The position numbers and the translations under genes are program-made. Below are positions 15,862-23,055 of a DNA stretch of 33,496 nt, piece after piece. This stretch comes from Thiothrix caldifontis. GTDB lineage: Bacteria; Pseudomonadota; Gammaproteobacteria; Thiotrichales; Thiotrichaceae. The notes beneath the pieces are model-generated. The model was not told the DNA's origin. It did not search any database and was given only the letters and a program-made list of their open reading frames with translations. The DNA lies in assembly GCF_900107695.1 (NCBI RefSeq), contig NZ_FNQP01000033.1, positions 1 through 33,496 of the forward strand. The letters are read 5' to 3'. Every line of letters begins with the position of its first letter. Positions within the stretch are counted from its first letter, which is position 1.

Positions 15862-16190
15862 ACACCACACTGCACGATCTCGAACTGCCTCCTGAACCAT
15901 TGCCGATCATCCTATGGTGGCTGGCAGCAGTCGTGGTCATCCTGTTGTTGGCAGGCTTTTGGGGGTATTGGCGCAAACGCCAGCGTCCTATTACGAAGGC
16001 TTTGCGCAAGCTGGCAATGCTACCCGATGATCCTGCGAACCTGTCACAACTGGCGACTATTGTGCGCGAAGCAGGGCTTACTTCCCCCGCAGCACTCGAC
16101 CACGCCCGCTTCGCTCCAACGCCTTGTACGTCTGAAACCTTCGCAGCCCTCAAACGCGAAGTCCGTACCCTGCTGGAGCAAGCCCGATGA
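15858..16190 (+). CDS. DUF4381 small membrane protein
   Basis: 110-aa protein with one membrane helix (about residues 20-40, LPIILWWLAAVVVILLLAGF). A basic cytoplasmic segment YWRKRQRPITKALRKL follows, then a helical tail. The short hydrophilic N-terminal part contains ELPPEPLP, common in DUF4381 proteins. The start is fixed by ATGA overlap with DUF58, and the end overlaps the next VWA gene by 4 nt. Function unknown; it always travels with MoxR and VWA genes, so it is probably a membrane part of that complex. Confidence 0.85.
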   Translation: MNTTLHDLELPPEPLPIILWWLAAVVVILLLAGFWGYWRKRQRPITKALRKLAMLPDDPANLSQLATIVREAGLTSPAALDHARFAPTPCTSETFAALKREVRTLLEQAR

Positions 16191-17185
16191 ACATCGACTG
16201 GCTCACTCCGTATCTGGCTTTAATACCTGTGGTGTTATGGTTGGCTTCGACTTCGCTCAGCCAACGGACACAGCGTTCCCTGAGCGAGGCCGAAGGGAAC
16301 ACGGGAAGCGGGATCTTTCTTCACCCGCTGGCACACCTGTTACCAGCCACCAAAATCCCCACATGGCAACGCCACCTCCAACACGCCCTCTTCACATGGC
16401 TGTGGCTCTGCCTAACCCTCGCCATCGCCCAACCCGTACAACGCGGCGCAAAACTCCCCGACTTGCCGCCCGAACGCGACATCCTGCTACTGGTAGACGT
16501 ATCCATCAGCATGACCCTCACCGATTACAACCTCGACGGACAACCGCGCAGCCGCATGGACGTACTCAAAACCCTATTGCACGATTTTGCCAACCGCTTG
16601 CAAGGCGAACGCCTCGGCATGATCGTGTTCGCCGAAAACCCCTACCTGCTCGTGCCGTTGACCCGCGACCCCACGCTGGTGCAACGCCAACTGCAACGCC
16701 TCACCCCAACACTGGCAGGGCGCGTCAGTGCCGTCGGCGATGCCATTACTCTCGCGCTCAAGGAAGCAGGCAAACAACCGCAGCGCAAACCCATTTTCGT
16801 ACTATTCACCGATGCCGACGAATCCATCGGGCGCGTCGACCCCGAAGCTGCCGCCGCACTCGCCGCTGAAAGCAAGATTCCGCTGTACAGCATAGCGATT
16901 GGCTCAACCGCCGCCACGATGGAAGGCGACACCGGCGGATTAGCCTACCACCCCGTCAACCTCGCCCTGTTACAAACACTCTCAGCACGTACCGGCGCAA
17001 AAACCTACCAAGCCGGTGATGCGCAAGCGGTGGAACAAGCCCTCGCTGACATTACCCGCCAACACCAAAACGCAGCGGAACAAACCCCGCGTTACCAACA
17101 GCAACCGCTTTACCACTGGCTACTACTCGCAGGCTTATTGCCGCTGATGCTTTGGCAACTCTGGCAACGGTGGGCAAACGCATGA
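16187..17185 (+). CDS. batA: VWA-domain membrane protein, BatA-like
   Basis: Membrane protein of 332 aa. There is a short N-terminal helix (about residues 6-20), a second helix (about 66-84), a VWA domain (about 98-280) and a C-terminal helix (about 309-325). The metal-ion site is intact: DVSISMT (DxSxS), the Thr loop in GRVSAVGDAITLAL and LFTDADES. Residues about 20-38, between helices 1 and 2, are encoded by a REP-like inverted repeat (16243-16299) and give SLSQRTQRSLSEAEGN, an apparent in-frame insertion. It overlaps both neighbours by 4 nt. Bat proteins are linked to aerotolerance and envelope stress, but the molecular role is unsettled. Confidence 0.88.
   Translation: MNIDWLTPYLALIPVVLWLASTSLSQRTQRSLSEAEGNTGSGIFLHPLAHLLPATKIPTWQRHLQHALFTWLWLCLTLAIAQPVQRGAKLPDLPPERDILLLVDVSISMTLTDYNLDGQPRSRMDVLKTLLHDFANRLQGERLGMIVFAENPYLLVPLTRDPTLVQRQLQRLTPTLAGRVSAVGDAITLALKEAGKQPQRKPIFVLFTDADESIGRVDPEAAAALAAESKIPLYSIAIGSTAATMEGDTGGLAYHPVNLALLQTLSARTGAKTYQAGDAQAVEQALADITRQHQNAAEQTPRYQQQPLYHWLLLAGLLPLMLWQLWQRWANA
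16243..16299. repeat. REP-like inverted repeat inside the BatA-like gene
   Basis: The arms GGCTTCGACTTCGCTCAG and CTGAGCGAGGCCGAAGG are imperfect inverted repeats, each flanked by an AACG/CGTT inner pair. This CTTCGAC...GCTCAG / CTGAGC...CGAAGGG type of palindrome is widely dispersed in proteobacterial genomes. Here it is read through in frame. Confidence 0.78.
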
Positions 17186-18192
17186 CGCTGTGGCAAACCT
17201 TACACTGGCGCGAATCATTATGGCTGTTGCTGGCACTGTTCCCGCTACTCCTTGCCGCATGGAGCTATTTCCAGCAACACCGCCAAGCGCAAACCTACGC
17301 CGCCCCACATTTATTGCCGTGGGTACAAGTGACCACCAGCCAACACGGGTGGCGCACACTGCTGTCACCGCAAACGCTGTGGGCTACCGCATGGATACTA
17401 TTCGCCATCAGCCTTGCAGGGCCGCGCATTCCGCAAACCCAACCCGATGACCTGCGCCCCGCCCAATTCGACGTGCAGGTGGTGCTGGACATTTCGCGCT
17501 CCATGCAAGCCACCGACCTTGCCCCCAACCGCCTGCAACGCGCCGCGCTGGAATTGCACGAATTCCTCAGCCTTGCCCAAGGTAGCCGCATCGGGATCGT
17601 GGTGTATGGCGCACGCCCGCACCTATTCGCGCCGCTGACTAACGATGCCAACGCCGTGCGCTTTTACCTGCAACATCTGGAATCGCTGGTGTTGCCGACA
17701 CACGGCACTGACCAAGCCGCCGCACTCGAATTCGCCCAGCAAGAACTCGCGGCTCGTGAACAAAAATTGCCCGCTGCGGCGCTATGGATTACCGATGGCG
17801 ATATTCCCGCCGAGCAGCACACCGCTTTGCAAACCCGTGCGCAAGCCCTAAAAGCGGCGGGTATTCCGTTGTACAGCCTTGGTGTCGGCACAGAAGATGG
17901 CGAAGCCATCCCACTCCCCGGCGGCAAATGGTTGGAACATAACGGACAAGCGGTGCGTTCGCGCCTCGACAGTACCTTGCTACAAAGCCTGACAGCACAA
18001 GCGGGCGGTGCGTACAGTGCGGTGAAAGACGATGCCAGCGACTGGAAAACGCTGTACACCAACGGCATTGCGCAAGCCTTTCCAGCCACCGCCAGCGATG
18101 CGCAACAGTGGCAAGAATTGTATGTATGGACATTATTGCTGGGAATAGTGTGCGTATGGTTGGCAGTGTGGAGGCGGCATGATGAAAACTAA
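17182..18192 (+). CDS. batB: VWA-domain membrane protein, BatB-like
   Basis: 336-aa partner of the preceding VWA protein. It has an N-terminal helix pair (about residues 12-30 and 68-86), then a VWA domain starting VQVVLDISRSMQATD (intact DxSxS) with NRLQRAALELHEFL, LVLPTHGTDQAAALEFA and LWITDGD. A C-terminal helix LYVWTLLLGIVCVWLAVW follows. The start at 17182 (MTLWQ) is chosen for its ATGA overlap with batA; an upstream in-frame ATG would sit 34 nt inside batA. The end overlaps the TPR gene by 14 nt. Confidence 0.9.
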   Translation: MTLWQTLHWRESLWLLLALFPLLLAAWSYFQQHRQAQTYAAPHLLPWVQVTTSQHGWRTLLSPQTLWATAWILFAISLAGPRIPQTQPDDLRPAQFDVQVVLDISRSMQATDLAPNRLQRAALELHEFLSLAQGSRIGIVVYGARPHLFAPLTNDANAVRFYLQHLESLVLPTHGTDQAAALEFAQQELAAREQKLPAAALWITDGDIPAEQHTALQTRAQALKAAGIPLYSLGVGTEDGEAIPLPGGKWLEHNGQAVRSRLDSTLLQSLTAQAGGAYSAVKDDASDWKTLYTNGIAQAFPATASDAQQWQELYVWTLLLGIVCVWLAVWRRHDEN

Positions 18193-18892
18193 GTTACTGC
18201 TCATGGTGTTACTGCTGCCGACGTATTCACACGCTGATGAAGTCGATTTAACCAACGGCATCGAAGCCTACCGTGCCGAACACTACGACACTGCCACCCA
18301 ACACTTCACCGCCGCCGTGTTCGCCGCCCGCAACGATACCGAACGCGCCCGCGCCCTACACAACCTCGGCAACAGCTACTTCCAACAAGGCGATTACGCT
18401 GCCGCAGCGCAAGTCTTCCGCGATGCCCTAACCTATCGCCCTGAATACTCAGCTACCCAGCAAAACCTCGACCTTGCCGCCAAGGTACAAGCCGAACTCG
18501 AACGCCACCGCGCAGCCGGACAACGCACTGCTGCCGACAACGCAAGTACTGGCGCACGCCGCGAACGCAACACCAACGCCCTCGACTGGGATCAAGCCAG
18601 CACCCTCACCCTAGGCGAAGGCAAAGACGCACCGGTAAACGCCCCACCGCCCGATTTACCCCCAGACTTCGACAAACTGATCGACAAAGGCATGGCACGA
18701 TTAGCAGAAATGGGCGCAACCGACCCGCAAACTTGGCGCAAAAGCCAACAATCGCTCGACGACGCTCGCATTGCCTTGCAACAATTCGATGACGACCCCG
18801 CCGCTTTATGGAAACGTCTGTTTGAGGTCGAAGAAGGCTACCCCACCCCACAAACCAAACCGAATGAATTACCGGGAGTCCTGCCGTGGTAG
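18179..18892 (+). CDS. Exported TPR protein, BatC/BatE-like
   Basis: 237-aa protein with a signal peptide (MMKTKLLLMVLLLPTYSHA) followed by two or three TPR-like units (about residues 24-105). The clearest are ALHNLGNSYFQQGDYAAAAQVFRDAL and its neighbours. The rest is hydrophilic and rich in Pro/Asp, with no membrane helix, so the protein is probably periplasmic. In some organisms this TPR part is fused to a VWA domain; here it stands alone. Two adjacent ATGs (18179 and 18182) could both serve. The last bases overlap the BatD-like start. Confidence 0.85.
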   Translation: MMKTKLLLMVLLLPTYSHADEVDLTNGIEAYRAEHYDTATQHFTAAVFAARNDTERARALHNLGNSYFQQGDYAAAAQVFRDALTYRPEYSATQQNLDLAAKVQAELERHRAAGQRTAADNASTGARRERNTNALDWDQASTLTLGEGKDAPVNAPPPDLPPDFDKLIDKGMARLAEMGATDPQTWRKSQQSLDDARIALQQFDDDPAALWKRLFEVEEGYPTPQTKPNELPGVLPW

Positions 18893-19896
18893 CTGATTTG
18901 CATTGGACAATCCAGCTCGAAGACGTGCAAGTCTGGCAGCGCGAACGCACCACGTTGACCGTAGCAGTGCAATCCACCGACCGCTTCGCCACCCTCGAAA
19001 CCAGCTTGCCGCGCATTGAAGGTGTCGATGTGCAAGCCCTGCCTGCCACCAATGAAGCGGGTACTGATGGCAAACGTATCCTGCGCCTGACTTGGCAATT
19101 GTCTGCCCATACCCCCGGCAAGCAAACCCTTCAGCTTCCTATCATCCGCTACAACCTCAACGGACGCGATGCCGCGCAATGGCAACCGCCCGTGCAAAAG
19201 TTGGAGGTGCAAGCCCTGCCCCCGTATTTGCCGCCGACCATCCCCGTCGGTAATGTGCAAATCGACTCCCACATCGAACCTAGTGGCATATTGCAACCGG
19301 GGCATATGGCCTATTGGCACATCCGTTTGCACAGCGACGCAGTAAACACGGCACAATTCCCGCCAATTCTCAAACAAATGCGCAGCAGCGGAGTGGAATT
19401 ATTCCCTGCGAAAGTTGACAAACCTGCCAGTGACGGCGGGCAATACCGACTCGAATACCACATCCCCTTCAAGCCGCAAAGCAGCGGACGGCTGGATTTG
19501 CCCACCTTGCAATGGCATTGGTTTGCCCCTGAAACGGCACGTTTGGAACACAGGCAATACACGCCACCACGCCCGTGGGTATTGGGTTGGATTTGGCGTG
19601 GTGTAATGGGCGTGTTTAGTCTGCTGGCATTGTTGGCAAGCCTATGGTTTGGCGTAAAGCTGGCAGACAAATACGGGCAGCAATGGCGCAGTAAACGCCG
19701 TATTTTACAGGCACTACAAATGCCAGATTCCCCACACAGGGTACAAAAAGCGATGCGTGAGTGTGCTACTGCCCACGGTTGGGCGGAAAATCTCAGTGTG
19801 GCGCAATGGTTAACTTGTTGGGAACAGCATTACGGTACAGCGGATAACTTACGCATTCAGCTACAGGCCATGGAACGCGCAAGATTTGCAAAGTGA
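18886..19896 (+). CDS. BatD-like protein lacking a signal peptide
   Basis: 336-aa protein with two beta-sandwich-like segments (about residues 5-110 and 120-225), one membrane helix (about 240-262, MGVFSLLALLASLWFGVKLA) and a basic cytoplasmic tail. BatD relatives usually carry a signal peptide and a periplasmic N-terminal part. Here the frame opens only at 18868 after an upstream TGA, so no signal peptide is possible and the protein begins VADLHWTIQLED. It is the last gene of the operon. It ends 2 nt from the convergent moaA stop, with no terminator hairpin visible between them. BatD assignment comes mostly from position and layout. Confidence 0.75.
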   Translation: MVADLHWTIQLEDVQVWQRERTTLTVAVQSTDRFATLETSLPRIEGVDVQALPATNEAGTDGKRILRLTWQLSAHTPGKQTLQLPIIRYNLNGRDAAQWQPPVQKLEVQALPPYLPPTIPVGNVQIDSHIEPSGILQPGHMAYWHIRLHSDAVNTAQFPPILKQMRSSGVELFPAKVDKPASDGGQYRLEYHIPFKPQSSGRLDLPTLQWHWFAPETARLEHRQYTPPRPWVLGWIWRGVMGVFSLLALLASLWFGVKLADKYGQQWRSKRRILQALQMPDSPHRVQKAMRECATAHGWAENLSVAQWLTCWEQHYGTADNLRIQLQAMERARFAK

Positions 19897-19898
19897 GA

Positions 19899-20888
19899 CT
19901 ATTTACCCCCCGTCATCGACATAAACCGCAACACCTGCGTTTGCATCTGGTTGAAGGTATGCTCCAGTGGTTTCAGCCACAACGCCTTGCGGATCACGCT
20001 TTGCAACGCCACATCACTGATTCCCGCCCGCAATAATGGACACAATGCCACGCTGTGTTCCTGCCCCAAACACAAGTACAACGTGCCACCCACACCCAGC
20101 CGCACGCGGTTACAGGTCGCACAAAAGTGCTGCGAAATCGGCGTAATAAACCCAATCTTCAACCCCGTAGCGCCGATGGTGTAATACTGTGCCGGGCCAC
20201 CGCCTTCCATAATCGACGGCAACAAATTGTAGTGTTCCGCCAGCCGTGCCTTAACCGTTTGCAGGCTCAGGTAATACGAATCGCGGGCATTGCGCCCCGT
20301 TTCGCCCATCGGCATGGTTTCGATAAAACGCAGGGTAAAGCGGTGTTCCAGACAGAATTCCACCATATCCAACACTTCGTCGTCGTTAATGCCCTTCATC
20401 ACCACCATATTGATTTTGATGGGGGCAAACCCGGCGGCTTTGGCTGCCATCAAGCCAGCCATGACTTTATCCAGCTTGCCTTTGGTAATCAGTTGGAAAC
20501 GTTTGGGTTGCAGGCTATCGAGACTAATATTGAGACGGGAAACACTTGCCTGTTTGAGTGCCACCGCCTCCTGCGCGAGACGATTGGCATTGGTACTTAA
20601 GGATAAATCGGTGATGCCGGGTAATGCTGCCAGCCGCGTTGCCAGTTCGGGCAAGCCCTTGCGTACCAAAGGTTCACCCCCCGTCAAGCGCAACCGGCTC
20701 ACACCCAAGGCGGCAAACGCTGCCGTGACCCGCTCAATTTCATCAAAACTCAGCCAATGATCCGGCACGGTATAATCGTTGAAGTGTTCGGGCATACAGT
20801 AAAAACACCGCAGGTCACAGCGATCCGTCACCGATACCCGCAAGTAGCTAATTTCACGCCCAAACGGGTCAATCAATCCATTACCCAT
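19899..20888 (-). CDS. moaA: GTP 3',8-cyclase MoaA (molybdopterin step 1)
   Basis: Radical-SAM enzyme (329 aa) that converts GTP to 3',8-cyclo-GTP, the first step of molybdopterin synthesis. The N-terminal SAM cluster motif CDLRCFYC (Cys24, Cys28, Cys31) and the C-terminal cluster CX2CX13C (CATC...LYLC) that binds GTP are both present, as is LRLTGGEPL. The start at 20888 is set by GAGGTGG 4-5 nt upstream; an ATG at 20900 would precede that site. The protein ends ...MTGGK: the double glycine important for activity in MoaA is followed by an extra Lys. It lies directly after the nar operon terminator and supplies cofactor for NarG. Confidence 0.96.
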   Translation of the reverse strand: MGNGLIDPFGREISYLRVSVTDRCDLRCFYCMPEHFNDYTVPDHWLSFDEIERVTAAFAALGVSRLRLTGGEPLVRKGLPELATRLAALPGITDLSLSTNANRLAQEAVALKQASVSRLNISLDSLQPKRFQLITKGKLDKVMAGLMAAKAAGFAPIKINMVVMKGINDDEVLDMVEFCLEHRFTLRFIETMPMGETGRNARDSYYLSLQTVKARLAEHYNLLPSIMEGGGPAQYYTIGATGLKIGFITPISQHFCATCNRVRLGVGGTLYLCLGQEHSVALCPLLRAGISDVALQSVIRKALWLKPLEHTFNQMQTQVLRFMSMTGGK

Positions 20889-20903
20889 ACACCACCTCAT
20901 GAA

Positions 20904-20934
20904 GAAAAAAACGGGCGATATTGCTACCGCCCGT
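20904..20934 (-). terminator. Rho-independent terminator after ppiC, abutting moaA
   Basis: In the minus-strand transcript ACGGGCG and CGCCCGT form a 7-bp GC stem with a 10-nt loop (20911-20934), followed at once by a run of seven U. It lies 9 nt after the ppiC stop, and its U-tract ends only about 5 nt before the moaA ribosome binding site. Confidence 0.88.
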
Positions 20935-20942
20935 ACCCCCGG

Positions 20943-21689
20943 TCAGTGGCTTACTTCCGACCGGTTTCGGAGGGTCTCAAAAACATCGCCACCCAAGATT
21001 TGCACATACTGGCTCAATGCTTTGCGCGTCACTTGCTCATGCAAATACTGGCGGATGCGCGTTACCACAAGTTCATATTCCAACGGCTCACCTTCCACCC
21101 GCTGATCCACCCGCACCAGATGAAAACCGAAGCGCGTTTCCACCGGCTGGGTGCTCAGTCCAACAGGCAAGCGCCACACCTGCCGCTCAAATTCCACCAC
21201 GGTTTGCCCTTTCGACAATTGCCCCAGACTGCCGCCCTGCCCCGACGATGGGCAAGCCGAATACTGCTGCGCCAGTGCCACAAAGCTATCGGGGTCAACC
21301 TGCAATTGCCGCAATAACTGGGTCGCCAGAATGCGCTGCTGGTCACGTTGCTGCACATCCTCTGGTGCTGCGGGCAACAGGATATGGCTTACCGCCAGCA
21401 ATACCGGTGTATGGAAACGCCCCCGATTGCTGTGGAAGTAATGCTGGCATTGCTCCTCTGTCGGTTCAGGCACTTGCAATTCCTGCTCCAACAACAAGGC
21501 GGTACGCTCCTCTTCGGTTGCCGCCTCAATGCCCAACGCATTGGCACGTTGCTCCAGCAAGGTTTTCACCACCAAGCTGGTAGCAGCGGCTTGCCAAGCG
21601 TCGTCCATCTGTTCGGCGGGGTGATATTGCAACTCGCGGGCAATCGCTTCAGCGGTGATGGTGTCATTGCCGACTTGAATGCTATTCAT
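20943..21689 (-). CDS. Parvulin-type peptidyl-prolyl isomerase in the nar operon
   Basis: Cytoplasmic (no signal peptide) PpiC/NifM-like protein of 248 aa. An N-terminal helical region (about 1-95) is followed by a parvulin domain (about 98-205) with VSHILLPA, FVALAQQYSACPSSGQGGSLGQL, and GFHLVRVDQRVEG. Genes of this type are often found after narI, where the product is thought to help fold or mature the nitrate reductase, by analogy with NifM. The start is 3 nt upstream of the narI stop region, in line with co-transcription. A strong terminator follows. Confidence 0.88.
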   Translation of the reverse strand: MNSIQVGNDTITAEAIARELQYHPAEQMDDAWQAAATSLVVKTLLEQRANALGIEAATEEERTALLLEQELQVPEPTEEQCQHYFHSNRGRFHTPVLLAVSHILLPAAPEDVQQRDQQRILATQLLRQLQVDPDSFVALAQQYSACPSSGQGGSLGQLSKGQTVVEFERQVWRLPVGLSTQPVETRFGFHLVRVDQRVEGEPLEYELVVTRIRQYLHEQVTRKALSQYVQILGGDVFETLRNRSEVSH

Positions 21690-21692
21690 AGC

Positions 21693-22370
21693 TTAACCCC
21701 GCGCCCGCACGATCTGATACTGACGATTCACGTATTGCACCGGCACGCTCCAGATATGCACCAAACGCGTAAACGGGAACAGCAGGAAAATGGTCAGACC
21801 GAGGAAAATATGCAGCTTAAAGATAAAGCCCACATCCGCCAGATGCGCCGCCGCACCGCCTTTAAAGAACACAACGGATTGCGCCCACTCCGCCAGTTTC
21901 AGCATATTGCTGCCATCCAAATGCCCTAAGGTCGGAATGATGGTCAGCAAACCCAGTGTCACTTGCACCAGCAAAATACCAATCACCACCAAGTCCATCG
22001 TCGAACCGGTAGCGCGTACCCGTGGATCATTCTTACGACGCATGAACAGCAAGAACGCGCCATACCAGCAAGCCGCCCCTGCAATACCACCAATGAGAAT
22101 CGCCAGCACTTGCTTCGTGCCCGGAGACATAAACGGTTCATACAACCAATGCGGGGTCAGCAAACCGACCAAATGCCCGAAGAAAATCACCAAAATGCCC
22201 ACATGGAACAAATTGCTTGCCACGCGCATTCCGCTGTTGCTCAACATCTGGCTAGAACCTGCCCGCCAGGTATATTGCGCTTGGTCGTATCGCAGCCAGC
22301 TACCGATCAAAAACACCGCCCCCGCTACGTAGGGGTACAGCCCAAAGAAAAGTGAATCAAAGTAAGACAT
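21693..22370 (-). CDS. narI: Nitrate reductase gamma subunit (cytochrome b)
   Basis: Di-haem membrane anchor (225 aa, five helices) that takes electrons from quinol and passes them to NarH. The four haem ligands His56, His66 (NLFHVGILVIFFGHL), His187 and His205 (FKLHIFLG, RLVHIWS) fall at exactly the positions known in the E. coli protein. Starts with ATG 1 nt after the narJ stop. The last structural gene of narGHJI. Confidence 0.97.
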   Translation of the reverse strand: MSYFDSLFFGLYPYVAGAVFLIGSWLRYDQAQYTWRAGSSQMLSNSGMRVASNLFHVGILVIFFGHLVGLLTPHWLYEPFMSPGTKQVLAILIGGIAGAACWYGAFLLFMRRKNDPRVRATGSTMDLVVIGILLVQVTLGLLTIIPTLGHLDGSNMLKLAEWAQSVVFFKGGAAAHLADVGFIFKLHIFLGLTIFLLFPFTRLVHIWSVPVQYVNRQYQIVRARG

Positions 22371-22371
22371 A

Positions 22372-23055
22372 TCAGTTCTCCCGAAAATGCAGCGTGTGGG
22401 TTTGGTTGGTGGATTGGGTGGGTCGGCACGACGCGCCTTTGTCTTCCACAAAGGCGACCATTTCCTCTTCCCAGACCTTATCCATCGCAGCGGCGGTGTC
22501 ATCGCGGGGTTCAGTTGCCACTTTACCGCGCAATTCCCCCATGTTCGGCTGGATGCCAATCATCGCCAGCAACGCATCAAACAACAGGTGGTAATTACTG
22601 CCGCGCTCCTGCAAGCGTGCCGATAACAGCGCGAGGATGGGGTGAACATCTCCCAAGCCTTGCGCCGCTTCGGCTTCGCTGCGGGTGGCGAGGTATTCCA
22701 GATACAAGGGGATGTAATCCGGCAATTCCTTGACACTCAACTCCAGCCCTGCGTCCCGGTATTGCTGGAGCAAATCCACCATTGCCTGCCCACGATCCCG
22801 CGATTCGCCGTGAACGTGTTCAAACAGCAGCAAGGACAGCGAACGCCCGCGATCAAACAGCGACACGTAATCTTCCTGCGCATCCAGCAAATCGCCCGTA
22901 CCCAGTTGCTGGATGAAAGCGGTCAGGGAATCACGCAAGCTCACCGGCAAACGGGTTTCTTCACGCACCACGTCAATCAAAGCACTGCGGGATTCGATCA
23001 GTTCCGCCGTGGGGTAATCCATTAAGCGTGCCAGTACGGCAAAAATCTTAATCAT
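22372..23055 (-). CDS. narJ: Nitrate reductase assembly chaperone
   Basis: TorD/NarJ-family chaperone (227 aa) that binds the NarG N terminus and lets cofactor and clusters be inserted before NarGH joins NarI. Typical stretches are MIKIFAVLARLMDYPT at the start and DYVSLFDRGRSLSLLLFEHVHGESRDRGQAMVDLL in the middle. LPDYIPLYLEYLA is the NarJ signature. It is not part of the final enzyme. The acidic, low-complexity tail after residue 190 is variable in the family. Its ATG overlaps the narH stop. Confidence 0.96.
   Translation of the reverse strand: MIKIFAVLARLMDYPTAELIESRSALIDVVREETRLPVSLRDSLTAFIQQLGTGDLLDAQEDYVSLFDRGRSLSLLLFEHVHGESRDRGQAMVDLLQQYRDAGLELSVKELPDYIPLYLEYLATRSEAEAAQGLGDVHPILALLSARLQERGSNYHLLFDALLAMIGIQPNMGELRGKVATEPRDDTAAAMDKVWEEEMVAFVEDKGASCRPTQSTNQTHTLHFREN

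Noticed and set aside
20889-20942. Moco riboswitch upstream of moaA
   Set aside because: Only about 54 nt lie between ppiC and moaA, too short for the known Moco RNA, and the hairpin is a plain terminator.
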